A DNA stretch of 64,000 bases from Bryum argenteum (taxonomy: Eukaryota > Streptophyta > Bryopsida > Bryales > Bryaceae), in contig CM073322.1 of the NCBI GenBank assembly GCA_037043015.1, positions 33,129,364 through 33,193,363 on the forward strand, given 5' to 3'. This document shows, in pieces, positions 11,701 to 22,419 of the stretch (position 1 is the stretch's first letter; each line of letters starts with the position of its first letter). Below the pieces are notes generated by a model. It did not search any database. It was not told the origin of the DNA and was given only the letters and a program-made list of their open reading frames with translations. Both the position numbers and the translations under genes were made by a program.

Positions 11701-12714
11701 CGATGAGTCTACGTCTTCGAAGATGGTAATGTTGATACCATTGATCTTTTGCTATGTGGTCGATTCTACTTTTTGCGACCACTGAGTCAATGCGGTTGGA
11801 AAATTGGTGCCGATCTCCTGAAGCTGTAGACCGGCTTTTTCTTGACGTCAAATTCTTCTAGTGGCGTACTTCTCCCAATATGTAGATCAGTTGCGATGTC
11901 GACAAGCTCCTCCACGATCCCTTCTAGTTGGTGCTGAGTCTTTCTCAACCCATCTACGAGTTGCAAATCGTGCAAATCGCCTTCTTGATCATGTCGAGGC
12001 TTTCCGTGCCATGTGCCGACCATGCAGAAATCAGTAGCCAACCAATGCGAATCCCCTCTAGCTGATGTAGATCAAGCCTTGGATGTGTTGCCGGGACGTG
12101 TCGACACCAAACACCACTGCTCAATCCAATGCAAGGTAGACTCGCCTATACACTTGCAGACAAACACTCACATGCAACCTTTACGCTTGCAAGTGTACTG
12201 CATTGAGAATGACACAAATTTTGATTTGCAGATGTTTCAGGAAACTACATCACATTCACGGTGTATTTTTCCTTGATTAGACTGTGTAGTTTGCATTGTG
12301 CAAGTAACTGAAGTATTCAGTTGTTCATCGGAAAAGCAAAGTTTAGATGCCATGCTATGATGTTTGTAGTCTAGTAAATGAATTTGATCTTGCGAATTTG
12401 AATCCTCTGAAATTACTGTTACTTAGAAAAATTACCGTTCTTGGAAAACTTACCGTTCCTAAAAGATTACTCTTCCTAAAAAAATTCCAGTTCCTTCTTT
12501 TGAATTGGAAAGCCGTTACCGTTTCTTCTTTTGAGTTGGAAAGTGACTTTCTTCTGAATTGGAAAGCAATTACCGTTTCTTCTATTGAATTCAAAAGCGA
12601 CCCATTGAAATTACCGTTACCTAGAAAAATTACCGTTCCTTCTTTTGAATTGGATAGCGGTTGCCGTTCCTTCTTTTGAATCGGATAGCGATTACCGTTC
12701 CTTCTTTTGAATTG
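11701..12714. other. Intergenic DNA with degenerate repeats
   Basis: No gene supported. From about 12410 to 12714 the sequence is built from imperfect repeats around TTACCGTTCCTTCTTTTGAA and GAATTGGAAAGC, leading straight into the 21-bp minisatellite. The long minus-strand frame through here is only a translation of the repeats. Confidence 0.6.
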
Positions 12715-12902
12715 CTCCTTGCACTCATGCCTAAACTCCTTGCACTCATGCCTAGACTCCTTGCACTCATGCCTAGACTCCTTGCACTCATGCCTAGACT
12801 CCTTGCACTCATGCCTAGACTCCTTGCACTCATGCCTAGACTCCTTGCACTCATGCCTAGACTCCTTGCACTCATGCCTAGACTCCTTGCACTCATGCCT
12901 TA
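12715..12902. repeat. 21-bp minisatellite, 9 copies
   Basis: Head-to-tail copies of CTCCTTGCACTCATGCCTAG plus A start at 12715, 12736, 12757 and so on to 12883. The first copy has one substitution and the last loses its end. Because 21 is a multiple of three, several frames stay open across it (for example a repeating LLALMPR heptad). That is not evidence for a protein. Confidence 0.97.
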
Positions 12903-13839
12903 CCTTCATTGCATCTACAATCCTCTCAAGGTTTCTACCACAAATATAGAGTAACTCTAAACACTATTCACAAACACTAAATACTTTAGTAATACTAAAT
13001 AAACCCTCTTTGAATGTGATACTAACTAAATTTGCCATTGTACTACACAAACTCCATTCGGCTTGTCCCAGTTTGTCAGATGATGCAGTACAGCCATCTA
13101 AAGTAGAAAACTAAGACCAAGCCCAACGCTCCAACCATACACACACAGTACAGTATCTCCTACACTAAATGGGCCAAAAGTGAACGAACAACTCAAGCCA
13201 ATTCACCCGATGCGGCCGATTTACCCGATCCGGCATTGACGAGAAATCATGTGACGATCGAACAAGACAACTTTTCAATTGCAAGATTTTATATTTGGAA
13301 CACGGTCTGAATCGATCTTATAACGTTAAGCCAAATTTGAAAAGAACGTCATTAAGAGCGTAATTTAAGCAAGCGGAGCTGACAAGGAATCAGTCGCACT
13401 AACTCAAGTCACTGACCTCCGAGCCCGAGTCATGACAAGTGGTGCTCGGTCTCATGGGAGGCTTCCCATAATAACTAATGAACCACTTAAATGTCGGAGG
13501 TAATTTGACTAAGTTAAAAACCCATATCCAGGCATTGGCCATCGACTGTGCATCACGACCGTTTACATGTAAACAGTGTCCGGGACACCCATTCCCATAA
13601 TACCGAATCTGGTACAAAATTTCAGTACAGCAATACTTACACTAATACTCCATCCTGATACTCCTGCTCATTCACCCCAGTAACAGGATCGCATCAAAAA
13701 CTATTCATGTTCTCACGTTTTGCAAACTATTCATATTCGCATGTTTTGCACACTATTCATATTCGCATATTTTGTAAACTATTCATATTCTCATGTTTTG
13801 CAGGCCAAGAGCTAATGACAATCTGAAGATTCTGGGTCA
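12903..13839. other. Spacer and 3' flank of the first B3 gene
   Basis: No gene supported. The part from about 13440 on is duplicated near 18850-19150, downstream of the sister B3 gene. A minus-strand frame at 13399-13617 is conserved in that copy, but most base differences change amino acids, which argues against coding. This is probably 3' UTR and flank. Confidence 0.6.
13698..13801. repeat. 26-bp tandem repeat, 4 copies
   Basis: Four units of the form AAACTATTCATATTCGCATG plus TTTTGC lie at 13698-13723, 13724-13749, 13750-13775 and 13776-13801. The sister flank near 19096-19140 has only one clear copy and one decayed copy, so the array expanded after, or shrank since, the duplication. Confidence 0.85.
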
Positions 13840-15972
13840 TCAGTTGCAAGAGGTCACTTCTCGCACGACGAGGAATGAGTCGGTAGCGAGAGTGAATAGC
13901 AGGTGTTGGCCTTCGTGAAGATGGTGCTCAGCGACGAAATCCTGCCAACCAGCCCTCAAGTAGTGTCGGGTGCTCTTCCCAATGCTGGTGCTGCAAGCCA
14001 TGGTTCGCACTGGGGAGTGCTTATAGATCCCCTGCACCTTCACCACGGAATGGATTCTGTTTCCGTATGCCTTCCAGAAGTCCCCGGGAAATTCCTACAC
14101 GACGCGCGCACATACATAAATTAGTAACCGAGACTCTTACTATTGATCAGCCATGTTGGATGGTTGCACTCACCAAGTGACCTCCGAGCTGCTGCACGTT
14201 GGTTGCTGTTAAAGTCTTTAAGAAGCTTGAGTGGACAAGCAAGTTATTTCTACCACGACATGAAATGTGTAGTTTTGATGAAGGGCTTGAAGTGTCTGTG
14301 GCACTCCCATCATCAGCATCCAGTTGCTTCTCTCTACATTTCAGAAACGTCATTGCAGCCTTCATCTGTGAGCTCCAGATTTTCGGAGAAGGATAATCAT
14401 GAGAAGGACCAGCATGCGGTCCTGATGCTGGAGAAATATGATCGTGTGGTTCCTTACTGTCGCGAAAGACATAGACTGTGAATTCTGATTTTGCTGTCAG
14501 TGATAATATCAGCGAATCGCCTTCTTTAAGGCCGAGACACTTCGAAAACTGTGGCCAACCTGCACCCATTCTGACTCGTGAGGAATTTGGAGACATCAGA
14601 AAGATGTTGAGCGATACAGGCCATGCTTCAGTCGATGACTCCATTCGAAGGACAATGTTCTCATGAATGCTGCCACCGTGCTGTTCGACGAACCACGAGG
14701 GCAATGTCTGCGGGAAGACAAGCATCATATTGAAGAAGATCTCACAAGTAATACATCCTCTTTTCACACTCAACTGGTGTAAGGCACAGTTGCCTTATAC
14801 CTCTAACAGCTCAAATCACTTCCACTCTTCTTCCCCCTCCTCTGTTCTCCCTCCTCGCTTCTACACAGAAAACTTAGAAGCTGTTTTCTCTCGAGGCAAT
14901 ATAGAGGCAATATAGACGGTGTACGGTAATATGAACCGGATGTATTTGCAATCGATAGTACAATGCGAAGGAGGATAATATGCATCGCTTACCAGTCCAG
15001 AACCTGAGGCTAAGTTCGTCGTCAGGGTCTTCTCAAAGTACAGGCCCTTCTGCAACATCTGCAGCACTTGAGGCTTTTCATCTGGATTCCTGAACGGCAT
15101 GCTTTTCACATCGTTAGTGGCCATCGGCTCCGGTGAGCTGTACACTGCACCTGAGTGATCGGACTCAATCTCCCGGCTCGCACTCCTTGTCGCATTTTGG
15201 CTGCTCGAGCTGTCCATCAGAAACGAGAAAGCAGCAACAAGTATTAATGCCGCTCATTGTGAGAAGTGTTGATATTCCAGCTCTGAGGCTTTCAGGGGCC
15301 GCGCATGGCTATAAGTGGTGGAAGATTTGGAAATTGCACAACTCTTGACGTGATACAATTGCTACGAAAGATGATTATATCTTGATCGTAGATTAGCAAA
15401 TTTATGTCGAAATGACGGGTGATCACGAAATTACCGATCGCCAGTCTTCATTCTGCTGGAGCTCCGAAATATGTAAACCTCGAACTCGGATTCGACTGAA
15501 GTGAGTGCGAAAATTAGAGTGTCGCCTTCCAGTAGGCCAGTGGAAACGGAAAAAGCTGTCCATCCTGCCATGAAATGAACTGTTGCCACTTTTGCCTTGC
15601 AATATGAAATGCCAACACCTACGTGATAGGTTTTGGCGTTCGTTGAAGATCCAAGTCGCAGGATCGCTGACTGAAGAATCTTGTCACCGTATTCGCGGAT
15701 AAAGCAAGCGGGGATTGTCTGTGGATTGCACAAGTATGCACTTAGAAAATTACAACTGCTACAGAATGACATATTCTTCGTCACATGTGTTGGAGATTTC
15801 AGAGTTCAAGCAAAGTAAAGCTTACCAATTTATGAGACGTGCCCTTGTACTGCGATGCACTTGACGCTACCAGGGTTTTCTCGAAATGAGGTCTCCCGCG
15901 CAATTTGCGAAGAAGGTGCATTTTGTCCTCCTCGCTCCATGGCATCGGCTTCGCGTCGTTGCTTCTAGCCAT
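13840..15972 (-). CDS. Triple B3-domain protein (REM-like), intact copy
   Basis: A predicted nuclear DNA-binding protein of 478 residues. Exons: 15972-15826, 15718-15435, 15209-14993, 14707-14174, 14094-13840. All junctions are GT-AG with matching phases (0, 2, 0, 0). There are three B3 domains. The first opens with RPHFEKTLVAS and continues after intron 1 with TIPACFIREYGDK, GWTAF and LLEGDTLIFAL. The second opens GLYFEKTLT and continues TLPSWFVEQHGG, GWPQF and LKEGDSLILSL. The third opens SSFLKTLTATNV and continues EFPGDFWKAYGN, HLHEGQHLLFTL and SFLVVREV. Introns 1, 3 and 4 cut each domain just before its 'xxPxxF' strand. Intron 2 joins GDR to SSSQ in the linker. A Ser/Pro-rich linker separates domains 2 and 3. 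ATG chosen at MARSNDAKP, matching the paralogues. Its 3' half is almost identical to the gene at 19.2 kb. Target DNA and role are unknown. Confidence 0.9.
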
Positions 15973-16483
15973 CTTCGCAGCACCTATTACCGATTCTGCT
16001 TCTCCTTTCACTCCAGTGTCCTTACCCTACAATGAGTCGATGATCTGATGACTTCAGCAAGACGGCTGCAGCTAAGGTAGGGGTCCAACACTCCAACAGC
16101 GTGTGCGAAGCTTGTGAGATTTTGAAAAACTTGAAAGCACATTCGCAAGTATCTTAGTCTGGACAGCGCCTGAATTTGAAAACACTGTAAAACTGCACAA
16201 CTGTGATGATGTGCAATGTTCAAAATGCGAGACTTGGCCACGTACAAAACGGCATATCTCGGCCTGGGGTCCGTGAGAAATGCAAACTTGAATTGATGCA
16301 ATCATCAGAAACTGATGTTTTTATACAAGAATGATCTCACACACGTATGAACATCGCTTACTGTACATCGTAGTCAGAACAAGAGTTCGAGAACAAACGG
16401 AATAATGAACTTAAGAAATATTTGAATCTCAAAGCTTCACAAACTTACCAGTATTGCATGGTCCAGTACGGTAGATACGGTCG
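15973..16483. other. 5' flank of the triple-B3 gene
   Basis: Putative promoter and 5' leader. Parts (about 16080-16310) are recognisably similar to 22015-22260 upstream of the sister gene, so the duplicated unit includes the promoter. The two open frames here are not supported as genes. Confidence 0.5.
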
Positions 16484-16765
16484 CATTCCGGACTCATTCC
16501 GGAGAACATTGCAGCTCTGGACAAGTTAATGACACTGGATCTCTCTCAATCATCTCTATGGGAGCAACCGGAATGGTTAACCTGGAGCAACTCCTTTTGA
16601 AGTAACTGGACGTGTCGTGCAACAATCTGAGTTGTGCACTATCAAAGGTGCCGACGCCCCTGGGGTTCAATACAACAGGCTCAGTAGCGAAGTTTCCAGG
16701 TCAAGCGTGTGAGATTCGTTCTCCGTGACTGCTACTGAAGGCCATCACAACAAACAATAAGAAAC
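16484..16765 (+). pseudogene. LRR receptor-kinase fragment
   Basis: Plus-strand sequence clearly derived from the kinase gene at 3.3-6.6 kb. It runs from IPDSI, through the equivalent of KLVTLDLSHN, LKYLDVSYNNLS and NKLSGEVPRSR, to about SAFEG. It is riddled with indels and has no continuous frame. It corresponds to about 5.2-4.97 kb of the parent gene and lies on the opposite strand to the B3 genes. Confidence 0.85.
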
Positions 16766-17317
16766 TCGTCTAGGCAAATACACTTTAGCTCTTAGTTGAT
16801 CTTATTTAGCTTGTACTCATCTTAGGAATGAGTATCCTGTTCTCCGTTGCTTGACTCCATATTATCACGGCCTGGTACGATTTGTGCAGCTCTTCCTCCG
16901 CCCAATTAGCAAAGACCTCAGTGATTACGTTTCCCCCTGGCTCGCCTTTGAAAACTCGCTTTGTTTAACCATTCCGGACAACGGAACGTAACGGAATAAG
17001 AAATTCGAGCAATACCTTGAAAATCAAAATACTACTAGAATGTTACATTGCAAACTATGTTCCAAAAGCCGCTTGATACTTTAGCCTTTAACTTTTAAGC
17101 ACATAAGTTTAAAGAAGATTCTCTCGAAAAACTCTTACCTTGGGATGTAATAAAATGTATACATTTGCTATCTTCGCAAAAGTTATAACAATAATCTTAC
17201 ATGCAATCCGACATGGTCATATTAAACCCCAATTAATATATAGAACATACTTATTTTAGTATCGTATAGTGCAAATTGATTTTATCCAAGTACAAAACTG
17301 TTTTTTGAGTAGTCTGG

Positions 17318-17389
<72 letters not shown>

Positions 17390-18675
17390 TATAAATCTCA
17401 GTGTATATTTGCTACATGAAGTGGGAGGAGTTTCGTTAATTTTAATATTGGTACTAGACAAGTACGACAAATCAATATTTTAAGTGCGCATTTCTTGTTA
17501 ACTTCAAGAAAAACTGCCCAATTTTTAAGGTTTATAATGAGGAGGCCACGTCATGTACTGCCTAGATCTTTTTTGACCAATACGAGCCTTGTGATGATTA
17601 TTCAATGCTATTATTACTAATGACGACTACGGCTAGTTAACGTACAGGTGAAACTCATGAGTGTTATGAGTACATTTTATTTACATTACCTAATCATGAA
17701 CATGTGCTCTAGGTCATGATGCGCCTACCACCTTCCTCTGAGAGGAGTCTGTTGTGGAAGCTCATTTCAGTTGGTTGTTTGTTTTGCTTTCAGACTTCAT
17801 GTATGCAATTGCTGAACCTTGCCTTTGTATCAAACGTTCCGTTCGTTATCACCTCACGTGCGCAATTAGTCTTTGCATTGTAGGAAGCGAGCTCCGTCTG
17901 CCAACTATGCAGAATTTTTCTTTTCCTCAATCTAATGTGTGAGTTTGATGTGGAGATTTCTTATCTTAGAGCTCATTGCATTGTGAAGACCGAAGCCCAT
18001 TTTGTTCTTGAGAGGTTGTTCATTTCCGTGAGAGTGACTTAGGGTGAGGACTCACTTTAGTTAACAGCGAGAGCTTTGAAGGAAGTTTAGTAAATTTGAG
18101 AGTGAAGTAGAGTTGCGAAATCAGTATCTTGAGTGATAGTTGTTGTAGTTGTTACTACTGCTACTTAGAGTAGTACTGAAGCGGAAAAGCAGACACACTT
18201 ACAGAGAATTATTTTAGATGCGGGGTTTAGGGTTTGAGAGTTTAGTGGATTGCAATGTTGAGTAATAGTGAGGGAGCCGTCGAGTAGATTGAAGGACAAA
18301 GGGGAAACTGAGGTGGCGTGCACATATGATACTCGTTCTGCTGTACTGCTTATCAAGTAGGTAGACAACTCCTATGATTTATGAACCGCAACAGTGTTAG
18401 TATACAATATAAATAGCTATGTTTTTGGTTTAGTTAGTAGTAATGGATCCTTGATACCCTAATCACGATTGCATGTCCAATCGAACAAGTGGAAACGGCT
18501 CCAAGCCACATAAGCTTCACTTCATTCCATTCAGTGTCCAAGCAGCAGGTTTGCTTTTGTATGCGGATCACGAGAGAGCAACAACAATAAGGTACAAGAC
18601 GCTCTACGTTCGTCTTAAGTTACTTCTTACTGTACATAAATATAACATAAAGTGCCTGGATTTCTGTTGAGCATC
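16766..18675. other. Spacer with cluster-wide repeated flank and a (TA)n tract
   Basis: 16765-16990 is one copy of a flank module seen between most of the B3 genes (key words AGAAACTCGTCTAGG, CTCATC, GATTATCGCCTGG-like, CTGCCCAC-like, AATAAGAAACTCGAG). 17000-18450 is AT-rich with no gene I can support. 18460-18675 matches the 3' flank of the B3 gene at 23.4 kb. Confidence 0.55.
17322..17385. repeat. (TA)n microsatellite, 64 bp
   Basis: An uninterrupted run of TA dinucleotides, likely variable in length between individuals. It produces a spurious Tyr-Ile repeat frame on the minus strand. Confidence 0.98.
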
Positions 18676-18845
18676 TCAAGGTGGGACTTCTCGAACAACG
18701 AAGAACGAGTCTGATGCGAGAGTGAAGAGAAGCTCCTGCCCAACTTGGAGATGATTCTCAGCAGCGAAAACTCTCCATTCGGCTCAAGAAATATCGCACT
18801 GGTCGGCCATTGGATATGAGGCATCTCATGCTCTGCACTGGCGAT
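18676..18845 (-). pseudogene. Truncated B3 last-exon remnant
   Basis: The end of a second B3 domain, like the last exon at 23380-23640: SPVQSM, GRPVRYF, then AEWRVFAAENHLQVGQELL, FTLASDSFFVVRE and a stop. One base is missing between RYFL and AEW relative to the paralogues, shifting the frame. Nothing upstream of this half-domain is present: at about 18845 the sequence switches to the 3' flank of the neighbouring triple-B3 copy. This marks the breakpoint of an old duplication or deletion in the array. Confidence 0.85.
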
Positions 18846-18849
18846 TCTT

Positions 18850-19150
18850 CACGAAGTTGGTGCTCAAATAATAACTAATTAGCCACTCAAATGTCGGAGG
18901 TAATTTCACTAAGTTAAAAACCCATATCCAGGCATTGGCCATCGTCTGCACATCACGACCGTCTACATATAAACAGTATCCGAGACACCCATTCCCAGGA
19001 TACCGGATCTGGTACAAAAGTTCAGTACAGCAATATTTACATTCAAACTCAAACCCGACACTCCTGCTCATTCACCTCAGTAACAGGATCGCATCATAAA
19101 CTATTCATGTTCTCATGCTTTTGCAAACTACTCATGGTTGCAGGTCAAGA
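18850..19150. repeat. Duplicated 3' flank of the triple-B3 genes
   Basis: Closely matches 13440-13830. Shared words include AATGTCGGAGGTAATTT, CCCATATCCAGGCATTGGCC and ACTCCTGCTCATTCACC. Substitutions and small indels are more frequent here than in the coding duplication next to it. Confidence 0.85.
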
Positions 19151-19189
19151 GCTAATGACAATCTGCACCTTTGTCAAGATTCTGGGTCA

Positions 19190-21916
19190 TCAGTTGCGAG
19201 AGGTCACTTCTCGCACGACGAGGAATGAGTCGGTAGCGAGAGTGAATAGCAGGTGTTGGCCTTCGTGAAGATGGTGCTCAGCGACGAAATCCAGCCAATC
19301 AGCCCTCAAGTAGTATCGGGTGCTCTTCCCAATGCTGGTGCTGCAAGCCATGGTTCGCACTGGGGAGTGCTTATAGATCCCCTGCACCTTCACCACGGAA
19401 TGGATTCTGTTTCCGTATGCCTTCCAGAAGTCCCCGGGAAATTCCTACACGACGCGCGCACATACATAAATTAGTAACCGAGACTCTTACTATTGATCAG
19501 CCATGTTGGATGGTTGCACTCACCAAGTGACCTCCGAGCTGCTGCACGTTGGTTGCTGTTAAAGTCTTTAAGAAGCTTGAGTGGACAAGCAAGTTATTTC
19601 TACCACGACATGAAATGCGTAGTTTTGATGAAGGGCTTGAAGTGTCTGTGGCACTCCCATCATCAGCATCCAGTCGCTTCTCTCTACATTTCAGAAACGT
19701 CATTGCAGCCTTCATCTGTGAGCTCCAGATTTTCGGAGAAGGATAATCATGAGAAGGACCAGCATGCGGTCCTGATGCTGGAGAAGGAGTAGCATGCACT
19801 TCCCGACTGTCGCGAAAGACATAGACTGTGAATTCTGATTTTGCTGTCAGTGAAAATATCAACGAATCGCCTTCTTTAAGGCCGAGACACTTCGAAAACT
19901 GTGGCCAACCTGCACCCATTCTGACTCGTGAGGAATTTGGAGATATCAGAAAGATGTTGAGCGATACAGGCCATGCTTCAGTCGATGACTCCATTCGAAG
20001 AACAATATTCCTTTGAATGCTGCCACCGTGCTTCTCTACGAACCATGAGGGCAATGTCTGAGAGAAGACAAGCATGCATCATATTGGAGAAGATCTCACA
20101 AGTAATACACCCACTTTTCACACTCAACTGGTGTTAGGCACATTTGTCTTATATCAGATTTGCCTTATATCTCATTTGCCTAAGAGCTCAAATCACTTCC
20201 ACTCTTCTTCCCCCTCCTCTGTTCTCCCGCCTCGCTTCTTTACAGAAAAATCAAAAGCTGTATATTTTCCAGGCAGACAGTCTACTTTGAACCGGATGTA
20301 TTCTCAATTGGTAGTACAATGGGAAGGAGAGATGAACTTCGGAGTACAATATGCAACGCTTACCAATCCAGAACCTGAGTGTGACGCCCATGACTCTGTG
20401 AGGGTCTTCTCAAAATAGAGGCCCTCCTGCAACATCTGAAGCACTTGAGGCTTTTCATCATGACTCCTGCACGGGATGCTTTTCTCACCGTCCGTAGCCA
20501 TCGACTCTGGTGAGCTGCACTCTGCTCCTGAGTGATCGGACTCAATCTCGCGGCTCGGACTCCCTGTTGTCGGACTTTCACTGCTCGAGCTGTCCATCAG
20601 AAACGAAAAAGCAGAAACGAGTGTTAATGCCGCTCACTGTAAGAAGTGTCGATATTGCAGCTCTGGGGTTCTCAAGGATCGGACATGGCTATAAGTGGTA
20701 ACGATATCCCTAAGAAACTGCACAACCCCTAACGGAAAATGATTGGTATAATACGTAAAATGATTGGTATCTCGGCCCTAGACTAGACCGATAATAATGT
20801 CGATATTGTGATCTTGCTCACAATAACAATGTTCTCTATCAAGTGCAACAGAATGAACAACAAGCATCAAATCGTTACGAAAGTACCGAGCACCAGTCTT
20901 CATGTTGTTGGAGCTGCGAAATATCCAAACCTCAAACTCGGACATGGCTGACGTGAGTGCGAAAACCAAAGTGTCGCCTTCCAACAGGCCATTGTCGACA
21001 GCAAATGCTTTCCACCCTGCCGAGAAATGCACTGTCGTGACCGTCAAAGAATGATACGCAATGGTAACATGCACATGGTAGGATTTCGTTGAAGATCCTA
21101 ATCGCAGGGTAGCCGATTGCTGAATCCTGTCACCGTATTCTTCAACGAACGATGAGGGCAGTGTCTGTGGAATGCACAAGTAAGTAGAAGGTTACAAATG
21201 CTACAGCATGACAAATTCTTCCTCACATGCATAGGAAGTTTCAGATTGCAAACAAAGCAAAGCTTACCAATTTGTGAGTCTTGCTATTATACTGTGAGGA
21301 GCTTGACGCTACCAGGGTTGTTGCAGGGAATTCTTTACCTGTACACGATTGACTTACTGTATACGTAGTCGTATACGTACTTAGAGCCAGCTGGTGGCAG
21401 ACACCTGCCATCTAGTGCAATCATATTATCATACTTACACCCGGACAAACTGCAGCCGTTATGCTTAGTTGAGTACCAGCTTCCTGTAGCATTCATGATG
21501 CTTTTCTCTCACTGGTAGCACTGGTAGCAGTATGTATGCAGCACCGAGCCTTGTACACGGTGTCTGTGTGTATGCATTAGTGAGAGGTTGCTCACTGTTT
21601 TTGGCTCTCAGCTTAAATAAGTAAAGATTGTGTCCAAGCATCTAGCCGTTTTGTACTGTGTGCACCGAGTGTAGCAATTGCTCTGATACCAAGTCTAAGT
21701 TCATGCCCGTAGCCTCTAAAGGTTATGGGCCCACACTTTTCACTCTGATCCAGTCTGATATGATACTCGTTTAGCAACATACAGTCATTAATCACGCAGT
21801 AAAGAATTTCCTGCAACAAGGGTCTTCTCGAAATGAGGTCTCCCCTGCAATTTGCGAAGAAGGAGAGCCTTGTCATTTTCGCTCCATGGCATCGGCTCTG
21901 TGTTGCTTGTTGACAT
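19190..21916 (-). pseudogene. Triple B3-domain gene disrupted by an insertion
   Basis: Sister of the gene at 13840-15972. Exons: exon 1 21916-21268 (interrupted), 21164-20887, 20589-20364, 20057-19524, 19444-19190, with the same splice phases as the intact gene. Without the insertion exon 1 would be 144 nt, and the total would match the intact copy at 478 residues. Domains as in the sister: GRPHFEKTL, TLPSSFVEEYGD, LLEGDTLVFAL; GLYFEKTLT, TLPSWFVEKHGG; SSFLKTLTATNV, EFPGDFWKAYGN, HEGQHLLFTL. A 500-bp element sits in exon 1 within the first B3 domain, and the frame ends nine codons into it (AGNSLLRD then stop). Exons 2-5 remain open, so decay is recent, or a shortened protein could start downstream. 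Exons 4-5 align to the sister at a constant offset of 5350 bases. Confidence 0.85.
21319..21818 (-). mobile_element. Short retroelement-like insertion (TRIM/solo-LTR type), non-coding
   Basis: Exactly 500 bp, starting TG and ending CA, flanked by the 5-bp duplication AGGGT (21314-21318 and 21819-21823). The ends form a 20-bp inverted repeat (TGTTGCAGGGAATTCTTTAC) with one mismatch. On the minus strand 21692-21680 reads TTGGTATCAGAGC, the usual primer-binding site complementary to plant initiator Met-tRNA in LTR elements. No coding genes are present and I see no long direct terminal repeats, so the exact class (TRIM, rearranged remnant, or a small DNA element) is unresolved. It is a fossil and appears young, given the exact flanking duplication. 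Confidence 0.7.
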
Positions 21917-22419
21917 TCTTATATTCCGTGCCAATGACCACGCTAACACTCCAGTGACCCCACGACGAAGCTTTAAAATGGCGGTTGCTCCCACAATGGC
22001 TTAATATAGACGCTTCAGGTAAGGCAGAGGGTCCAGAACTACCCAAGTTTGTCAGCCTAAGTGGCCAGAGAATCATCTAGAAAACTATGAAAACCTTCTC
22101 GGAGGACGAAAACATTGGAAGCATAATCAGCAGTAGTCCGAACTGTCACCTGTTAGAAGATTGTGTAGATCTGCAAGCTGTTGATGATGTGCAACTTTGA
22201 AAATGATAACGGAAGGAATAAGTCGGCCTGGAGCCCGTGAAATTTAAAAAATTTGGATTAAAGCAACTGATGAATAAAAAACTTCAACTAACACTTGTAT
22301 GAAGAGCAGGTACTGACATACATCTGAAGTTCGCACGAGAGTTCGAGAATTCATGGATCAGAAACTTGAGAGATGTTTGAACTTCGGAGCTTCACACATA
22401 AATGCATGGCAAGTGTGGA

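Noticed and set aside
12355-12954. Open frames on both strands with heptad repeats
   Set aside because: The 21-bp unit is a multiple of three, so frames stay open on both strands; composition and overlap argue against a gene.
15209-15435. Splitting each triple-B3 gene into a one-B3 gene and a two-B3 gene starting at MDSSSS
   Set aside because: In both copies a donor after MKTG(D/A)R and an acceptor before CTCGAGCAG join in phase 2 to give a continuous conserved frame, so one gene is the simpler model.
17282-17470. Frame with a Tyr-Ile repeat
   Set aside because: Translation of the (TA)n microsatellite.
13399-19071. Conserved minus-strand frames at 13399-13617 and 18826-19071
   Set aside because: The two copies are similar as DNA, but most differences change the amino acid and neither has a plausible start or splice context; more likely duplicated 3' flank.
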